Source of the DNA: Gammaproteobacteria bacterium
Lineage (GTDB): Bacteria > Pseudomonadota > Gammaproteobacteria > Steroidobacterales > Steroidobacteraceae
Reading direction: 5' to 3'
Length of the DNA stretch: 64,000 bases
NCBI GenBank assembly: GCA_016707425.1
Contig: JADJHU010000015.1
Location: 496,001 to 560,000 of the forward strand
Shown: piece after piece, positions 27,070 to 36,295 of the stretch
Numbering within the stretch: position 1 is the first letter of the stretch
How the letters are laid out: the number at the start of each line of letters is the position of its first letter
Notes under the pieces: generated by a model
What the model was told of the DNA's origin: nothing
Databases searched by the model: none
Seen by the model: the letters and a program-made list of their open reading frames with translations, nothing else
Program-made: the position numbers and the translations under genes

Positions 27070-28017
27070 ATGAACGCGAAGAAGACCGGGCTGGGACGGG
27101 GCCTCGAGGCACTGCTCGGTCAGATGCCGAACCGTCCGGTCGCGGCACCGGGCGCCGGGCCCGCGGCTGCGGGCGCTGCCGCGCCAGCGCGTTCGGACGA
27201 CGAGCTCGTGAAGTTGCCGCTCGACCTGCTGCAGCGCGGGCGCTACCAGCCGCGCGTCGACATGCGGCCCGAGTCGCTCGCAGAGCTGGCCGATTCCATC
27301 AAGGCACAGGGTGTCGTGCAGCCGATCGTGGTGCGTCCGCTCGAGCCGGCGGCCCCTGGTGCGCCGCAGCGCTACGAAATCATCGCCGGCGAGCGTCGCT
27401 GGCGCGCCGCGCAGCTCGCCGGTCTCGACGGGATCCCGGCCGTCGTGCGCCGCGTGCCCGACGAGGCGGCGATCGCGATGGCGCTCATCGAGAACATCCA
27501 GCGCGAGAACCTGAATCCACTCGAGGAGGCGCGCGCGCTCGAGCGACTCATCACCGAGTTCGGCGTCACGCACCAGCAGGCCGCGGATGCGGTCGGGCGC
27601 TCACGTGCCGCGGTATCGAATCTCCTGCGCCTGCTCGAGCTTCCGGAGGAGGTCGCGACGCTCGTCGAACACCGGCAGCTCGAGATGGGGCATGCGCGAG
27701 CACTCCTCGGCCTCGCGCCACGCCGGCAGCAGGTCGAGGTCGGACAGCTGGTGGCGAAGAAAGGCCTCTCCGTGCGGGAGACCGAAGCCCTGGTGCGCCG
27801 TCTGAGTGGCGCGGCCTCTGCAGGCAGCGGCGCCGGGCGCACGGCCGACGGTGCGGGCGGTGCGCGTGATCCGAACGTGCGGCACCTGGAGGAGGAGCTC
27901 GCCGGGAAGCTCGGCGCGAAGGTCGCGATCCAGCATGCAGCCAGCGGCAAGGGGAAGCTCGTCATTGGTTACAACAGCCTGGATGAGCTCGATGGCATCC
28001 TGGCTCACATCCAGTAG
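27070..28017 (+). CDS. parB: Chromosome partitioning protein ParB (Spo0J)
   Basis: A 315-residue ParB. The N-terminal LGRGLEALLG motif contacts ParA. The CTP-binding ParB/Srx domain includes LPLDLLQRGRYQPR, GVVQPIVVRP and the GERRWRAAQLAG box, followed by ENIQRENLNPLEEA. A helix-turn-helix (THQQAADAVGRSRAAVSNLLRL) binds parS. An alanine/glycine linker precedes the C-terminal dimerisation domain. No good parS palindrome is seen in this window. It is followed by a promoter-like sequence and the atp operon leader. Confidence 0.97.
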   Translation: MNAKKTGLGRGLEALLGQMPNRPVAAPGAGPAAAGAAAPARSDDELVKLPLDLLQRGRYQPRVDMRPESLAELADSIKAQGVVQPIVVRPLEPAAPGAPQRYEIIAGERRWRAAQLAGLDGIPAVVRRVPDEAAIAMALIENIQRENLNPLEEARALERLITEFGVTHQQAADAVGRSRAAVSNLLRLLELPEEVATLVEHRQLEMGHARALLGLAPRRQQVEVGQLVAKKGLSVRETEALVRRLSGAASAGSGAGRTADGAGGARDPNVRHLEEELAGKLGAKVAIQHAASGKGKLVIGYNSLDELDGILAHIQ

Positions 28018-28040
28018 GTATTGGCCGCAGTCCTCGGCGG

Positions 28041-28069
28041 TGGACTGCCGGCCGTCAGCTCCTTATAAT
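28041..28069 (+). promoter_or_regulatory. Candidate sigma-70 promoter of the ATP synthase operon
   Basis: A perfect -10 hexamer TATAAT at 28064-28069 lies 17 bases after TGGACT at 28041-28046, which matches the -35 consensus TTGACA at four of six positions. It sits 24 bases after the parB stop and would start transcripts near 28076. That is about 115 bases before the atpI start and upstream of the terminator-like hairpin. This is a prediction from sequence alone. Confidence 0.5.
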
Positions 28070-28123
28070 CGCGCGCCTTCCTGACCGGTGTGCCCTAAGT
28101 GGCCGTCGGACAAGGTAAAAGCG

Positions 28124-28165
28124 AAGCCACTTCGTTCGCGCAGGGATCCGGGAAGTGGCTTTTTT
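28124..28165 (+). terminator. Intrinsic terminator-like hairpin in the leader of the atp operon
   Basis: The arms aagccacttc (28124-28133) and gaagtggctt (28152-28161) pair perfectly over ten bases around an 18-base loop and are followed by a run of T to 28165. A third copy of the 3' arm core, aagtggc, occurs at 28097-28103 and could instead pair with the 5' arm. It lies downstream of the candidate TATAAT promoter and 24 bases before the atpI start. It may be an attenuator, or the parB terminator if the atp promoter is elsewhere. Confidence 0.6.
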
Positions 28166-28189
28166 GTTGCCTGGAGTCTGAGGAGTAAC

Positions 28190-28603
28190 GTGGTTTCGGT
28201 TGGACTGCCCGAGGCACGGCGGCTGGCGATCAGCGTCGTGGCTGGACAGGCCACCGTGACGGTGATCGCGGCGATCGTCTGCCGCCTGGTCGCCGGGCCC
28301 CACGCTGCACTCTCGGCGCTCCTGGGCGGCGGTATCGGCACCCTCGCGAGCCTGGTGATGGTCGTCCTTGGATTCGGGCGGCGCGCCAGCTCCGACGCAC
28401 ATCTGATCGTGCGCGGATTCTATCTCGGCGAGGCGGTGAAGCTCGGCCTGACGGTCGCGCTGTTCGTGCTGGTGCTGCGGACGATGAAGGTTTCCGTAGG
28501 GCCGCTGTTCGGCGCCTACGTGGCGACGTTCTTCGTCTACTGGCTTGCGCTCGGCAACGTGCTGCCACCGCTCGGTGGCGGCCCGGGCGTGCGGGGCCGG
28601 TAG
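28190..28603 (+). CDS. atpI: ATP synthase accessory subunit I (AtpI)
   Basis: A 137-residue protein with four hydrophobic segments, as expected for AtpI, which helps assemble the c-ring. The GTG at 28190 follows an AGGAGT ribosome-binding site by five bases; the longer frame from 28088 would run through the terminator stem and was rejected. It is the first gene of the atp operon, 47 bases before atpB. Sequence similarity across AtpI proteins is low, so assignment rests on size, topology and position. Confidence 0.85.
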   Translation: MVSVGLPEARRLAISVVAGQATVTVIAAIVCRLVAGPHAALSALLGGGIGTLASLVMVVLGFGRRASSDAHLIVRGFYLGEAVKLGLTVALFVLVLRTMKVSVGPLFGAYVATFFVYWLALGNVLPPLGGGPGVRGR

Positions 28604-28650
28604 CGGAGCACGGAGAGGACTGTACGGGGACGCACGCGTCCGGAAAGATC

Positions 28651-29499
28651 ATGGCCTCAGAACACGCTGCCTCAGAAGCCCCGAGCGCAACCGGCTACAT
28701 CGTCCACCATCTCCACAACCTGACCGTGCACGTCGGGGATGGCCCCTTCTACACCCTGCACCTCGACAGCATCTTTTTCTCGGTGCTGCTGGCCGTCGTC
28801 TTCGGCGGCTCCTTCTATGCCGCAGCACGGCATGCACGGCGCGCGGGCGTCGGCGTGCCGAACAAGTTCCAGGGCTTCATCGAGATGATGGTCGACTTTG
28901 CCGACTCGCAGGTGAAGGACACCTTCCACGGCACCAGTCGCCTGATCGCCCCGCTGGCGCTGACGATCTTCTGCTGGGTGTTCCTGTTCAACTTCATGGA
29001 TCTGCTGCCCGTGGACCTGCTGCCCTTCATCGCGCGGGGCGGTGGCCTGGAGTACCTGAAGGTTGTGCCGAGCACGGATCTGAACACCACCTTTGCGCTC
29101 TCCATTACGGTGTTCCTGCTCGTGATCTTCTACAGCATCAAGATCAAGGGCGCGGGCGGGTTCGCGAAGGAGCTGCTGCTGCACCCCTTCGGGCCCCTGC
29201 TGGTGCCCTTCAATCTGGTGCTGAACATCGTGGAGCACGTGGCACGCCCTGTCTCGCTCTCGCTGCGTCTCTACGGCAACCTCTATGCCGGCGAGATGGT
29301 GTTCCTGCTGATCGCGGTGCTCACACTCGGCGGTAGCGCGTCCTATCTGCTCTCGGTCGGTGGACTGCTCGCGGTGCTCGGTCAGGTGATCCTCGGCCTC
29401 ATCTGGGCCATCTTTCACATCCTGATCATCACGCTGCAGGCCTTCATCTTCATGATGCTGACCGTCGTGTACCTGAGCATGGCACACGAGCACCACTGA
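28651..29499 (+). CDS. atpB: F1Fo ATP synthase subunit a
   Basis: A 282-residue membrane protein of the Fo sector, forming the proton half-channels next to the c-ring. The essential arginine lies in SLSLRLYGNLYAGEMVF (about residues 205-221), and helices flanking it are conserved. An N-terminal histidine-rich segment (YIVHHLHNL) precedes the first helix, as in other gammaproteobacteria. It is cotranscribed with atpI and atpE. Confidence 0.97.
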   Translation: MASEHAASEAPSATGYIVHHLHNLTVHVGDGPFYTLHLDSIFFSVLLAVVFGGSFYAAARHARRAGVGVPNKFQGFIEMMVDFADSQVKDTFHGTSRLIAPLALTIFCWVFLFNFMDLLPVDLLPFIARGGGLEYLKVVPSTDLNTTFALSITVFLLVIFYSIKIKGAGGFAKELLLHPFGPLLVPFNLVLNIVEHVARPVSLSLRLYGNLYAGEMVFLLIAVLTLGGSASYLLSVGGLLAVLGQVILGLIWAIFHILIITLQAFIFMMLTVVYLSMAHEHH

Positions 29500-29542
29500 T
29501 CGTTTCAACTTTGAGCTGATCTGCTTCCTTCAGGAGACAAAA

Positions 29543-29809
29543 GTGGAAAATATCGCAACAATCCAGTCCATGACCGTGCTGGCCGTCGGCCTGATCTTCG
29601 GCATGGGGGCTCTCGGCACGGCCATCGGCTTCGGTATCCTCGGCGGCAAGTTCCTCGAGGGTTCCGCGCGCCAGCCCGAGCTCACGCCGGCCCTGCAGGT
29701 GAAGATGTTCATCGTGGCGGGCCTGCTCGATGCGGTGACCATGATCGGCATCGGCTTTGCCCTCTTCTTCACCTTCGCGAACCCCTTCCTCGGCGCACTG
29801 ACGCAGTAA
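29543..29809 (+). CDS. atpE: F1Fo ATP synthase subunit c
   Basis: An 88-residue hairpin of two membrane helices. The polar loop is ARQPEL, and the ion-carrying carboxylate is the Asp in VAGLLDAVTMIGIG. The helix-1 residues needed for sodium coordination are not evident, so a proton-driven enzyme is likely. It follows atpB by 43 bases with a GGAGAC ribosome-binding region. Confidence 0.97.
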   Translation: MENIATIQSMTVLAVGLIFGMGALGTAIGFGILGGKFLEGSARQPELTPALQVKMFIVAGLLDAVTMIGIGFALFFTFANPFLGALTQ

Positions 29810-29840
29810 GGGTTCCGATCGAGTCGTTGAGGAGACCGAC

Positions 29841-30312
29841 GTGAACATCAATCTCACGCTGATCGTGCAGATGATCGTGTTCGCGCTGCTCGTGTGGTTC
29901 ACGATGAAGTTCGTCTGGCCCGTGCTTCTCGGGATCATGGACGAGCGGGCACGCAAGATCGCGCAGGGTCTGGCCGCCGCCGAGAAGGGGCGAGGCCGAG
30001 CTCGCGCAGGCGCGCGACAAGGCCGAGGGCATCATCCGTGAGGCCCGGGATCGCGCCAACCAGATCATCGATCACGCCCAGCACCGTGCGAGCGATCTCA
30101 TCGAGCAGGCCAAGGGCACGGCGGTTGCCGAGGGCGAGCGCCTGGTGGCGGCTGCGCAGTCGCAGATCGAGCTCGAGACGAGCCGTGCGCGCGAGCAGTT
30201 GCGCCGGGAGGTCGGCCAGGTCGCGGTCACTGCGGCATCGAAGCTTCTCGGCCGGGAGATCGACGCGCGCACGCACGCCGATCTCATCGACCAGCTCGCG
30301 ACGCAGATCTGA
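29841..30312 (+). CDS. atpF: F1Fo ATP synthase subunit b, disrupted by a +1 frameshift
   Basis: The gene starts normally with one membrane helix (LIVQMIVFALLVWFTMKFVWP) and IMDERARKIAQGLAAAEKG. At the GGGG run 29987-29990 the frame is one base too long. The original frame ends early near 30041, while removing one G restores AELAQARDKAEGIIREA. The restored frame continues through a long charged helix to the C-terminal ASKLLGREIDARTHADLIDQL. The restored protein is 156 residues, exactly the usual size. Because subunit b is essential in the stator stalk, a homopolymer sequencing or assembly error is the likeliest cause. Programmed frameshifting or a real mutation cannot be excluded. Confidence 0.9.
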
Positions 30313-30314
30313 CC

Positions 30315-30854
30315 ATGGCCGGTGACAAGAGCACCATCGCGCGGCCTTACGCCCATGCAGCGTTCGAGGCGGCCAGCGAGCGCCGGGCGCTTGCCAGCTG
30401 GGGGCAGGCGCTCACGACTGCGGCCCAGGTCGTGCGCGACCCGCGTGTCGCGCGGCTGGTCGGCCATCCGCGGGTGTCGCCCGGGCAGCTCGCGCAGCTC
30501 ATCATCGATGTGGTCGGCGCACAGCTCGACGAGCCTGGACGCAATTTCCTGCGCACCCTGGCGGAGAACCGCCGCCTCGAGGTGCTGCCCGAGATCGCGG
30601 CTCTCTTCGAGCGGCTGAAGGACGAGGCCGAAGGCACGATCGACGTGACGGTCACCTCTGCCGTCGAGCTTCCGGCCGAACAGCGCAGCAGGCTCGCGAC
30701 CGCACTGGCGAAGCGCCTCGGGCGGCGGGTGGAGCTGCACTGCGAGATCGACCCGCAGCTCATCGGCGGAGCGGTCCTCCGCGCGGGCGACATGGTCATC
30801 GACGGCTCATTGCGGTCGCGGCTCGAGCGGCTCGAGCTGCAGGTCACCGCCTGA
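30315..30854 (+). CDS. atpH: F1Fo ATP synthase subunit delta
   Basis: A 179-residue stator subunit that connects subunit b to the alpha3beta3 head. The N-terminal helical domain begins TIARPYAHAAFEAASERR. The C-terminal signature GGAVLRAGDMVIDGSLRSRLERL is diagnostic of the delta/OSCP family. It starts two bases after the atpF stop. Confidence 0.96.
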   Translation: MAGDKSTIARPYAHAAFEAASERRALASWGQALTTAAQVVRDPRVARLVGHPRVSPGQLAQLIIDVVGAQLDEPGRNFLRTLAENRRLEVLPEIAALFERLKDEAEGTIDVTVTSAVELPAEQRSRLATALAKRLGRRVELHCEIDPQLIGGAVLRAGDMVIDGSLRSRLERLELQVTA

Positions 30855-30882
30855 CTACAGAAATTCCGACGAAGGACAGCAC

Positions 30883-32424
<1,542 letters not shown>

Positions 32425-32434
32425 GCCGACATCG

Positions 32435-33298
32435 ATGCCCGGCACGAAGGAAATCCGCACCAAGATCACCAGCGTCAAGAGCACGCAGAAGATCACCAAG
32501 GCGATGGAAATGGTGGCGGCGAGCAAGATGCGCCGCGCGCAGGATCGCATGCGTCTCGCGCGACCCTATGCCGAGAAGATGCGTGTCGCAATCGGGCACC
32601 TGAACAAGGCGAATCCCGACTACCGGCATCCCTTCCTGGTCGAACGCGCGGATGTGAAGAACGTCGGCGTCATCGTCATCTCGACCGACCGTGGCCTCGC
32701 GGGCTCGCTGAACATCAATCTGTTCAAGCAGGTGCTCTACCTGATGCGCGAGTGGCAGGGGAAGGGTGCGCAGGTGAGCCTGTGCATCATCGGAGCAAAG
32801 GGCCTGGCGTTCTTCCGGCGGCTCGCGACGCCGATCCTGGCGAATGTCACGCACCTCGGTGACCGCCCGCACGTGAAGGACCTCATCGGTACGGTCAAGG
32901 TCATGCTCGATGCCTATCGTGACGGGACGATCGACCGGCTGTTCCTGGTGAACGCGCAGTTCGTGAACACCATGACGCAGAAACCGAACGTGCTGCAGCT
33001 CCTGCCGGTGGAGACCCTCGACGCGTCCGAGCTGCAGGAGCACTGGGACTACATCTACGAGCCGGACGCGGCGGACATCCTCGACGGGCTCCTGATGCGC
33101 TACATCGAGTCACAGGTCTACCGCGGTGCGGTCGAGAACGTTGCCTGCGAGATGGCGGCGCGCATGGTGGCCATGAAGAGCGCCTCGGACAATGCCGGCA
33201 AGCTCATCAACGAGCTGCAGCTGGTCTACAACAAGGCCCGCCAGGCCGCGATCACGAAAGAGCTCTCCGAGATCGTGGGTGGCGCGGCGGCCGTTTGA
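32435..33298 (+). CDS. atpG: F1Fo ATP synthase subunit gamma
   Basis: A 287-residue central-shaft protein. The N-terminal helix (GTKEIRTKITSVKSTQKITKAMEMV) and the C-terminal helix (NAGKLINELQLVYNKARQAAITKELSEIV) form the rotating coiled coil, and the middle forms the Rossmann-like globular part (VIVISTDRGLAGSLN). It rotates inside alpha3beta3 and couples Fo to catalysis. Confidence 0.97.
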   Translation: MPGTKEIRTKITSVKSTQKITKAMEMVAASKMRRAQDRMRLARPYAEKMRVAIGHLNKANPDYRHPFLVERADVKNVGVIVISTDRGLAGSLNINLFKQVLYLMREWQGKGAQVSLCIIGAKGLAFFRRLATPILANVTHLGDRPHVKDLIGTVKVMLDAYRDGTIDRLFLVNAQFVNTMTQKPNVLQLLPVETLDASELQEHWDYIYEPDAADILDGLLMRYIESQVYRGAVENVACEMAARMVAMKSASDNAGKLINELQLVYNKARQAAITKELSEIVGGAAAV

Positions 33299-33321
33299 AG
33301 ATTTAAGGAAGACTTTCAGCA

Positions 33322-34761
33322 ATGAGCACGACCAACACTGCAACGGGCAAGATCACCCAGATCATCGGCGCGGTCATCGACGTGGAGTTCCCGCGCAACG
33401 CGGTGCCGCGGGTGTATGACGCACTGAAGCTCACCGAGGGTGTCGATCTCACGCTGGAAGTCCAGCAGCAGCTCGGCGACGGCGTCGTGCGCACCATCGC
33501 CATGGGCGCGTCCGAGGGACTGAAGCGCGGTCTCAGCGTGGTGAATACCGGTGAGCCGATCATGGTGCCTGTCGGCAAGGCCACGCTCGGGCGCATCATG
33601 GACGTGCTCGGCTCGCCGCAGGACAACCGCGGACCCGTCCAGGCGAAAGAGCGCCTGCCGATCCACCGTCCGGCACCTTCCTTCGCCGAACAGGCGGGCG
33701 GCCGGGATCTCCTGGTCACGGGCATCAAGGTCATCGATCTCCTCGTGCCCTTCGCCAAGGGCGGCAAGATCGGCCTCTTCGGCGGCGCGGGCGTGGGCAA
33801 GACCGTCAACATGCTCGAGCTGATCAACAACATCGCCAAGCAGTATTCGGGTCTGTCGGTGTTCGCCGGCGTCGGCGAGCGCACGCGCGAGGGCAACGAC
33901 CTCTATCACGAGATGATCGAGTCGGGTGTCATCGACCACAAGGAGCTTTCGAACTCCAAAGTGGCGATGGTCTACGGCCAGATGAACGAGCCGCCGGGTA
34001 ACCGCCTGCGCGTGGCGCTCACGGGCCTCACCATGGCCGAACACTTCCGCGACGAGGTGCGCGAGGACGGCGGCAAGGGCCGCGATGTGCTCTTCTTCGT
34101 GGACAACATCTACCGCTACACCCTCGCGGGCACCGAGGTGTCGGCACTCCTCGGGCGCATGCCCTCTGCGGTGGGCTACCAGCCGACGCTCGCCGAGGAG
34201 ATGGGTGTGCTGCAGGAGCGCATCACTTCCACCAAGACCGGCTCGATCACGTCCATCCAGGCCGTTTACGTCCCGGCCGACGACCTCACGGATCCTTCGC
34301 CGGCGACCACCTTCGCTCACCTCGACGCCACCGTCGTGCTCTCGCGCCAGATCGCGGCGCTGGGCATCTACCCGGCGGTCGATCCGCTGGATTCCACTTC
34401 ACGGCAGCTCGATCCGCTGGTCGTCGGCGAAGAGCACTACAACACCGCACGCGGCGTGCAGGCCGTGCTGCAGCGCTACAAGGAGCTGCAGGACATCATC
34501 GCGATCCTCGGCATGGATGAGCTCTCCGAAGAGGACAAGCTCACCGTGTTCCGCGCGCGCAAGGTGCAGCGCTTCCTGTCGCAGCCCTTCAACGTCGCGA
34601 AGGTGTTCACGGGCCAGGATGGCAAGATCGTGCCGCTCAAGGATACGATCCGCGGCTTCAGGGGCATCATCAGCGGCGAGTACGACAGTCTTCCCGAGCA
34701 GGCGTTCTACATGGTCGGCTCGATCGAGGAAGCCGTCGAGAAGGCAAAGACCCTCACCTGA
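33322..34761 (+). CDS. atpD: F1Fo ATP synthase subunit beta (catalytic)
   Basis: A 479-residue catalytic subunit. The P-loop GGAGVGKTVNMLELI lies near residue 155, the catalytic Glu in GERTREGNDLYHEM, and DNIYRYTLAGTEVSALLGR matches the gammaproteobacterial form, as does the C-terminal QAFYMVGSIEEAVEKAK. It is slightly longer than the E. coli subunit, partly through an N-terminal extension MSTTNTATGK. It lies between atpG and atpC. Confidence 0.98.
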   Translation: MSTTNTATGKITQIIGAVIDVEFPRNAVPRVYDALKLTEGVDLTLEVQQQLGDGVVRTIAMGASEGLKRGLSVVNTGEPIMVPVGKATLGRIMDVLGSPQDNRGPVQAKERLPIHRPAPSFAEQAGGRDLLVTGIKVIDLLVPFAKGGKIGLFGGAGVGKTVNMLELINNIAKQYSGLSVFAGVGERTREGNDLYHEMIESGVIDHKELSNSKVAMVYGQMNEPPGNRLRVALTGLTMAEHFRDEVREDGGKGRDVLFFVDNIYRYTLAGTEVSALLGRMPSAVGYQPTLAEEMGVLQERITSTKTGSITSIQAVYVPADDLTDPSPATTFAHLDATVVLSRQIAALGIYPAVDPLDSTSRQLDPLVVGEEHYNTARGVQAVLQRYKELQDIIAILGMDELSEEDKLTVFRARKVQRFLSQPFNVAKVFTGQDGKIVPLKDTIRGFRGIISGEYDSLPEQAFYMVGSIEEAVEKAKTLT

Positions 34762-34772
34762 GGTAGAGGCCC

Positions 34773-35201
34773 ATGGCTGAAGCGAGCACCATTCACGTCG
34801 ATATCGTCAGCGCCGAGGGCGAGATCTTCTCGGGACCGGTGGCGATGGTGTTCGCGCCCGCGATCATGGGCGAGCTCGGCATTGCGCCGCGCCATGCGCC
34901 CCTCCTGACGCTGCTCAAGGCGGGCGAGGTGCGGGTGCGGATGCCGGACGGGCAGGAGCAGTCGTTCTTCGTCGGCGGCGGCGCGCTCGAGGTACAGCCA
35001 AAGCGCGTCACGGTGCTCGCCGATACGGCGCTGCGGGCACGGGATATCGACGAGGCCGCGGCGCTCGCGGCCAAGCAGCGCGCCGAGGAGGCACTGCGCG
35101 ACCGGGCCGGCGCAATCGAGCAGGCCGAGGCACTTGCCGAGCTGGCGCGGGCGGCGGCGCAGCTCAAGATGATCGAGCGGCTGCGCAAGATCCGCGGCTG
35201 A
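34773..35201 (+). CDS. atpC: F1Fo ATP synthase subunit epsilon
   Basis: A 142-residue subunit with an N-terminal beta sandwich (HVDIVSAEGEIFSGPVAMV, APRHAPLLTLLKAGEVRV) and a C-terminal pair of helices that can insert into F1 and inhibit ATP hydrolysis. It is the last subunit gene of the operon. The azlC-like gene follows with little or no gap. Confidence 0.96.
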   Translation: MAEASTIHVDIVSAEGEIFSGPVAMVFAPAIMGELGIAPRHAPLLTLLKAGEVRVRMPDGQEQSFFVGGGALEVQPKRVTVLADTALRARDIDEAAALAAKQRAEEALRDRAGAIEQAEALAELARAAAQLKMIERLRKIRG

Positions 35202-35266
35202 CGGCAGCCACCATCCAGAGCCGCGCCGCCTTCGCCCAGGGCTTTCGCGAGCTCCTCGCTCCCGGC

Positions 35267-35914
35267 GTGGGAGTGTTCGCGTGGGGTCTGGTCACGGGCC
35301 TTGCGATGGTCAAGTCGGGCCTCACCCTCGCGCAGGCCTTCGGCATGGCGCTGCTCGCCTATGCCGGCTCGGCGCAGCTTGCGGCGCTGCCACTGATCGC
35401 TGGGGCTGCGCCGGTGTGGGTCGTGGTGCTGACGGCGACCGTGGTCAATCTTCGCTTCGTCATCTACAGCCTTGCCCTCAGGCCGACGCTGGGGACGGGC
35501 TCGCGGAGCCGGCGGCTTGCCCTCGGCTATCTCACCGGCGACATCCCTTTCGTGAAGTTCATGACGCTGCTCGAGCGTGGATCGCTCCCGGCGCAGCGCA
35601 TTGCCTGGTTCGCCGGCGCCTCGGCCTGCAACTGGCTGGCCTGGCAGGCGGGCTCGATCCTCGGGATCGTGGCCGGCGGTGCCATTCCCGCCGACTGGGG
35701 TCTCGCGCTCGCAGGCACGCTGGCGCTCCTGAGCCTCGTCGTGCCTTTGTGCACGCGGATGCCCGTGCTGGCAGGCGTGCTGGTCGCCGGCATCACGGTG
35801 GTCGTCGCTCATGGTCTGCCGCTGCGACTCGGCGTGCTCCTGGCGGTGGTCTGTGGCATCGCGGCGGCCGTGGCCGTGGAGGCGCACCTGCGGCCTGAGG
35901 GCACTGCGGCATGA
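35267..35914 (+). CDS. azlC: AzlC family branched-chain amino acid exporter, large subunit
   Basis: A 215-residue membrane protein with AzlC/YgaZ features: LVTGLAMVKSGLTLAQAFGMALLAYAGSAQ and NLRFVIYSLALRP. With AzlD it exports branched-chain amino acids. The GTG at 35267 is the first conventional start codon. However, in-frame codons between 35198 and 35267 read FAQGFRELLAPG, which resembles the family's N-terminus, so translation may begin further upstream, perhaps at the CTG overlapping the atpC stop. The azlD start overlaps the azlC stop by four bases. Confidence 0.85.
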   Translation: MGVFAWGLVTGLAMVKSGLTLAQAFGMALLAYAGSAQLAALPLIAGAAPVWVVVLTATVVNLRFVIYSLALRPTLGTGSRSRRLALGYLTGDIPFVKFMTLLERGSLPAQRIAWFAGASACNWLAWQAGSILGIVAGGAIPADWGLALAGTLALLSLVVPLCTRMPVLAGVLVAGITVVVAHGLPLRLGVLLAVVCGIAAAVAVEAHLRPEGTAA

Positions 35915-36237
35915 GTGAGCGCGAGATCTGGCTGTCGATTCTCGGCATCACGCTTGCCACGGTGCTCACTCGTGCCGGCCCCCTGCTCCCGAGCAGGGAC
36001 CTGCGCCTCGCACCCCTCATCCAGTCGGCGCTGCGCTACGCTCCGGCCTGCGCGCTCGCGGCGATCGTCCTGCCGGACCTGCTCCTCACGGGCGGCACGC
36101 TCGACGTCTCGGTCGCGAATCCGCGGCTCCTTGCCGGCATCGCCGCCGCGGCGACGTGCCTGTTCACCCGCGGTACGCTGAGCACCATCGCCGCGGGCAT
36201 GGTCGCGTTCTGGGCAGCCCGCTGGTTCACCGCGTGA
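35911..36237 (+). CDS. azlD: AzlD family branched-chain amino acid transport protein, small subunit
   Basis: A 108-residue four-helix membrane protein. The motif TRAGPLL near the N-terminus and ALRYAPACALAAIVLPDLL match AzlD/YgaH. It is translationally coupled to azlC (ATGA). Together they form a two-component exporter. It sits between the atp operon and glmU, a place usually empty in enteric bacteria. Confidence 0.88.
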   Translation: MSEREIWLSILGITLATVLTRAGPLLPSRDLRLAPLIQSALRYAPACALAAIVLPDLLLTGGTLDVSVANPRLLAGIAAAATCLFTRGTLSTIAAGMVAFWAARWFTA

Positions 36238-36295
36238 CAGAGTGGCCTGCTGCGCTCGGCTAGAATCGGGGCTCCAGTCTTCCGAGGCGCGCACG

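Noticed and set aside
28088..28189. Extended N-terminus for AtpI
   Set aside because: The extension runs through the terminator hairpin, and GTG 28190 has a good ribosome-binding site.
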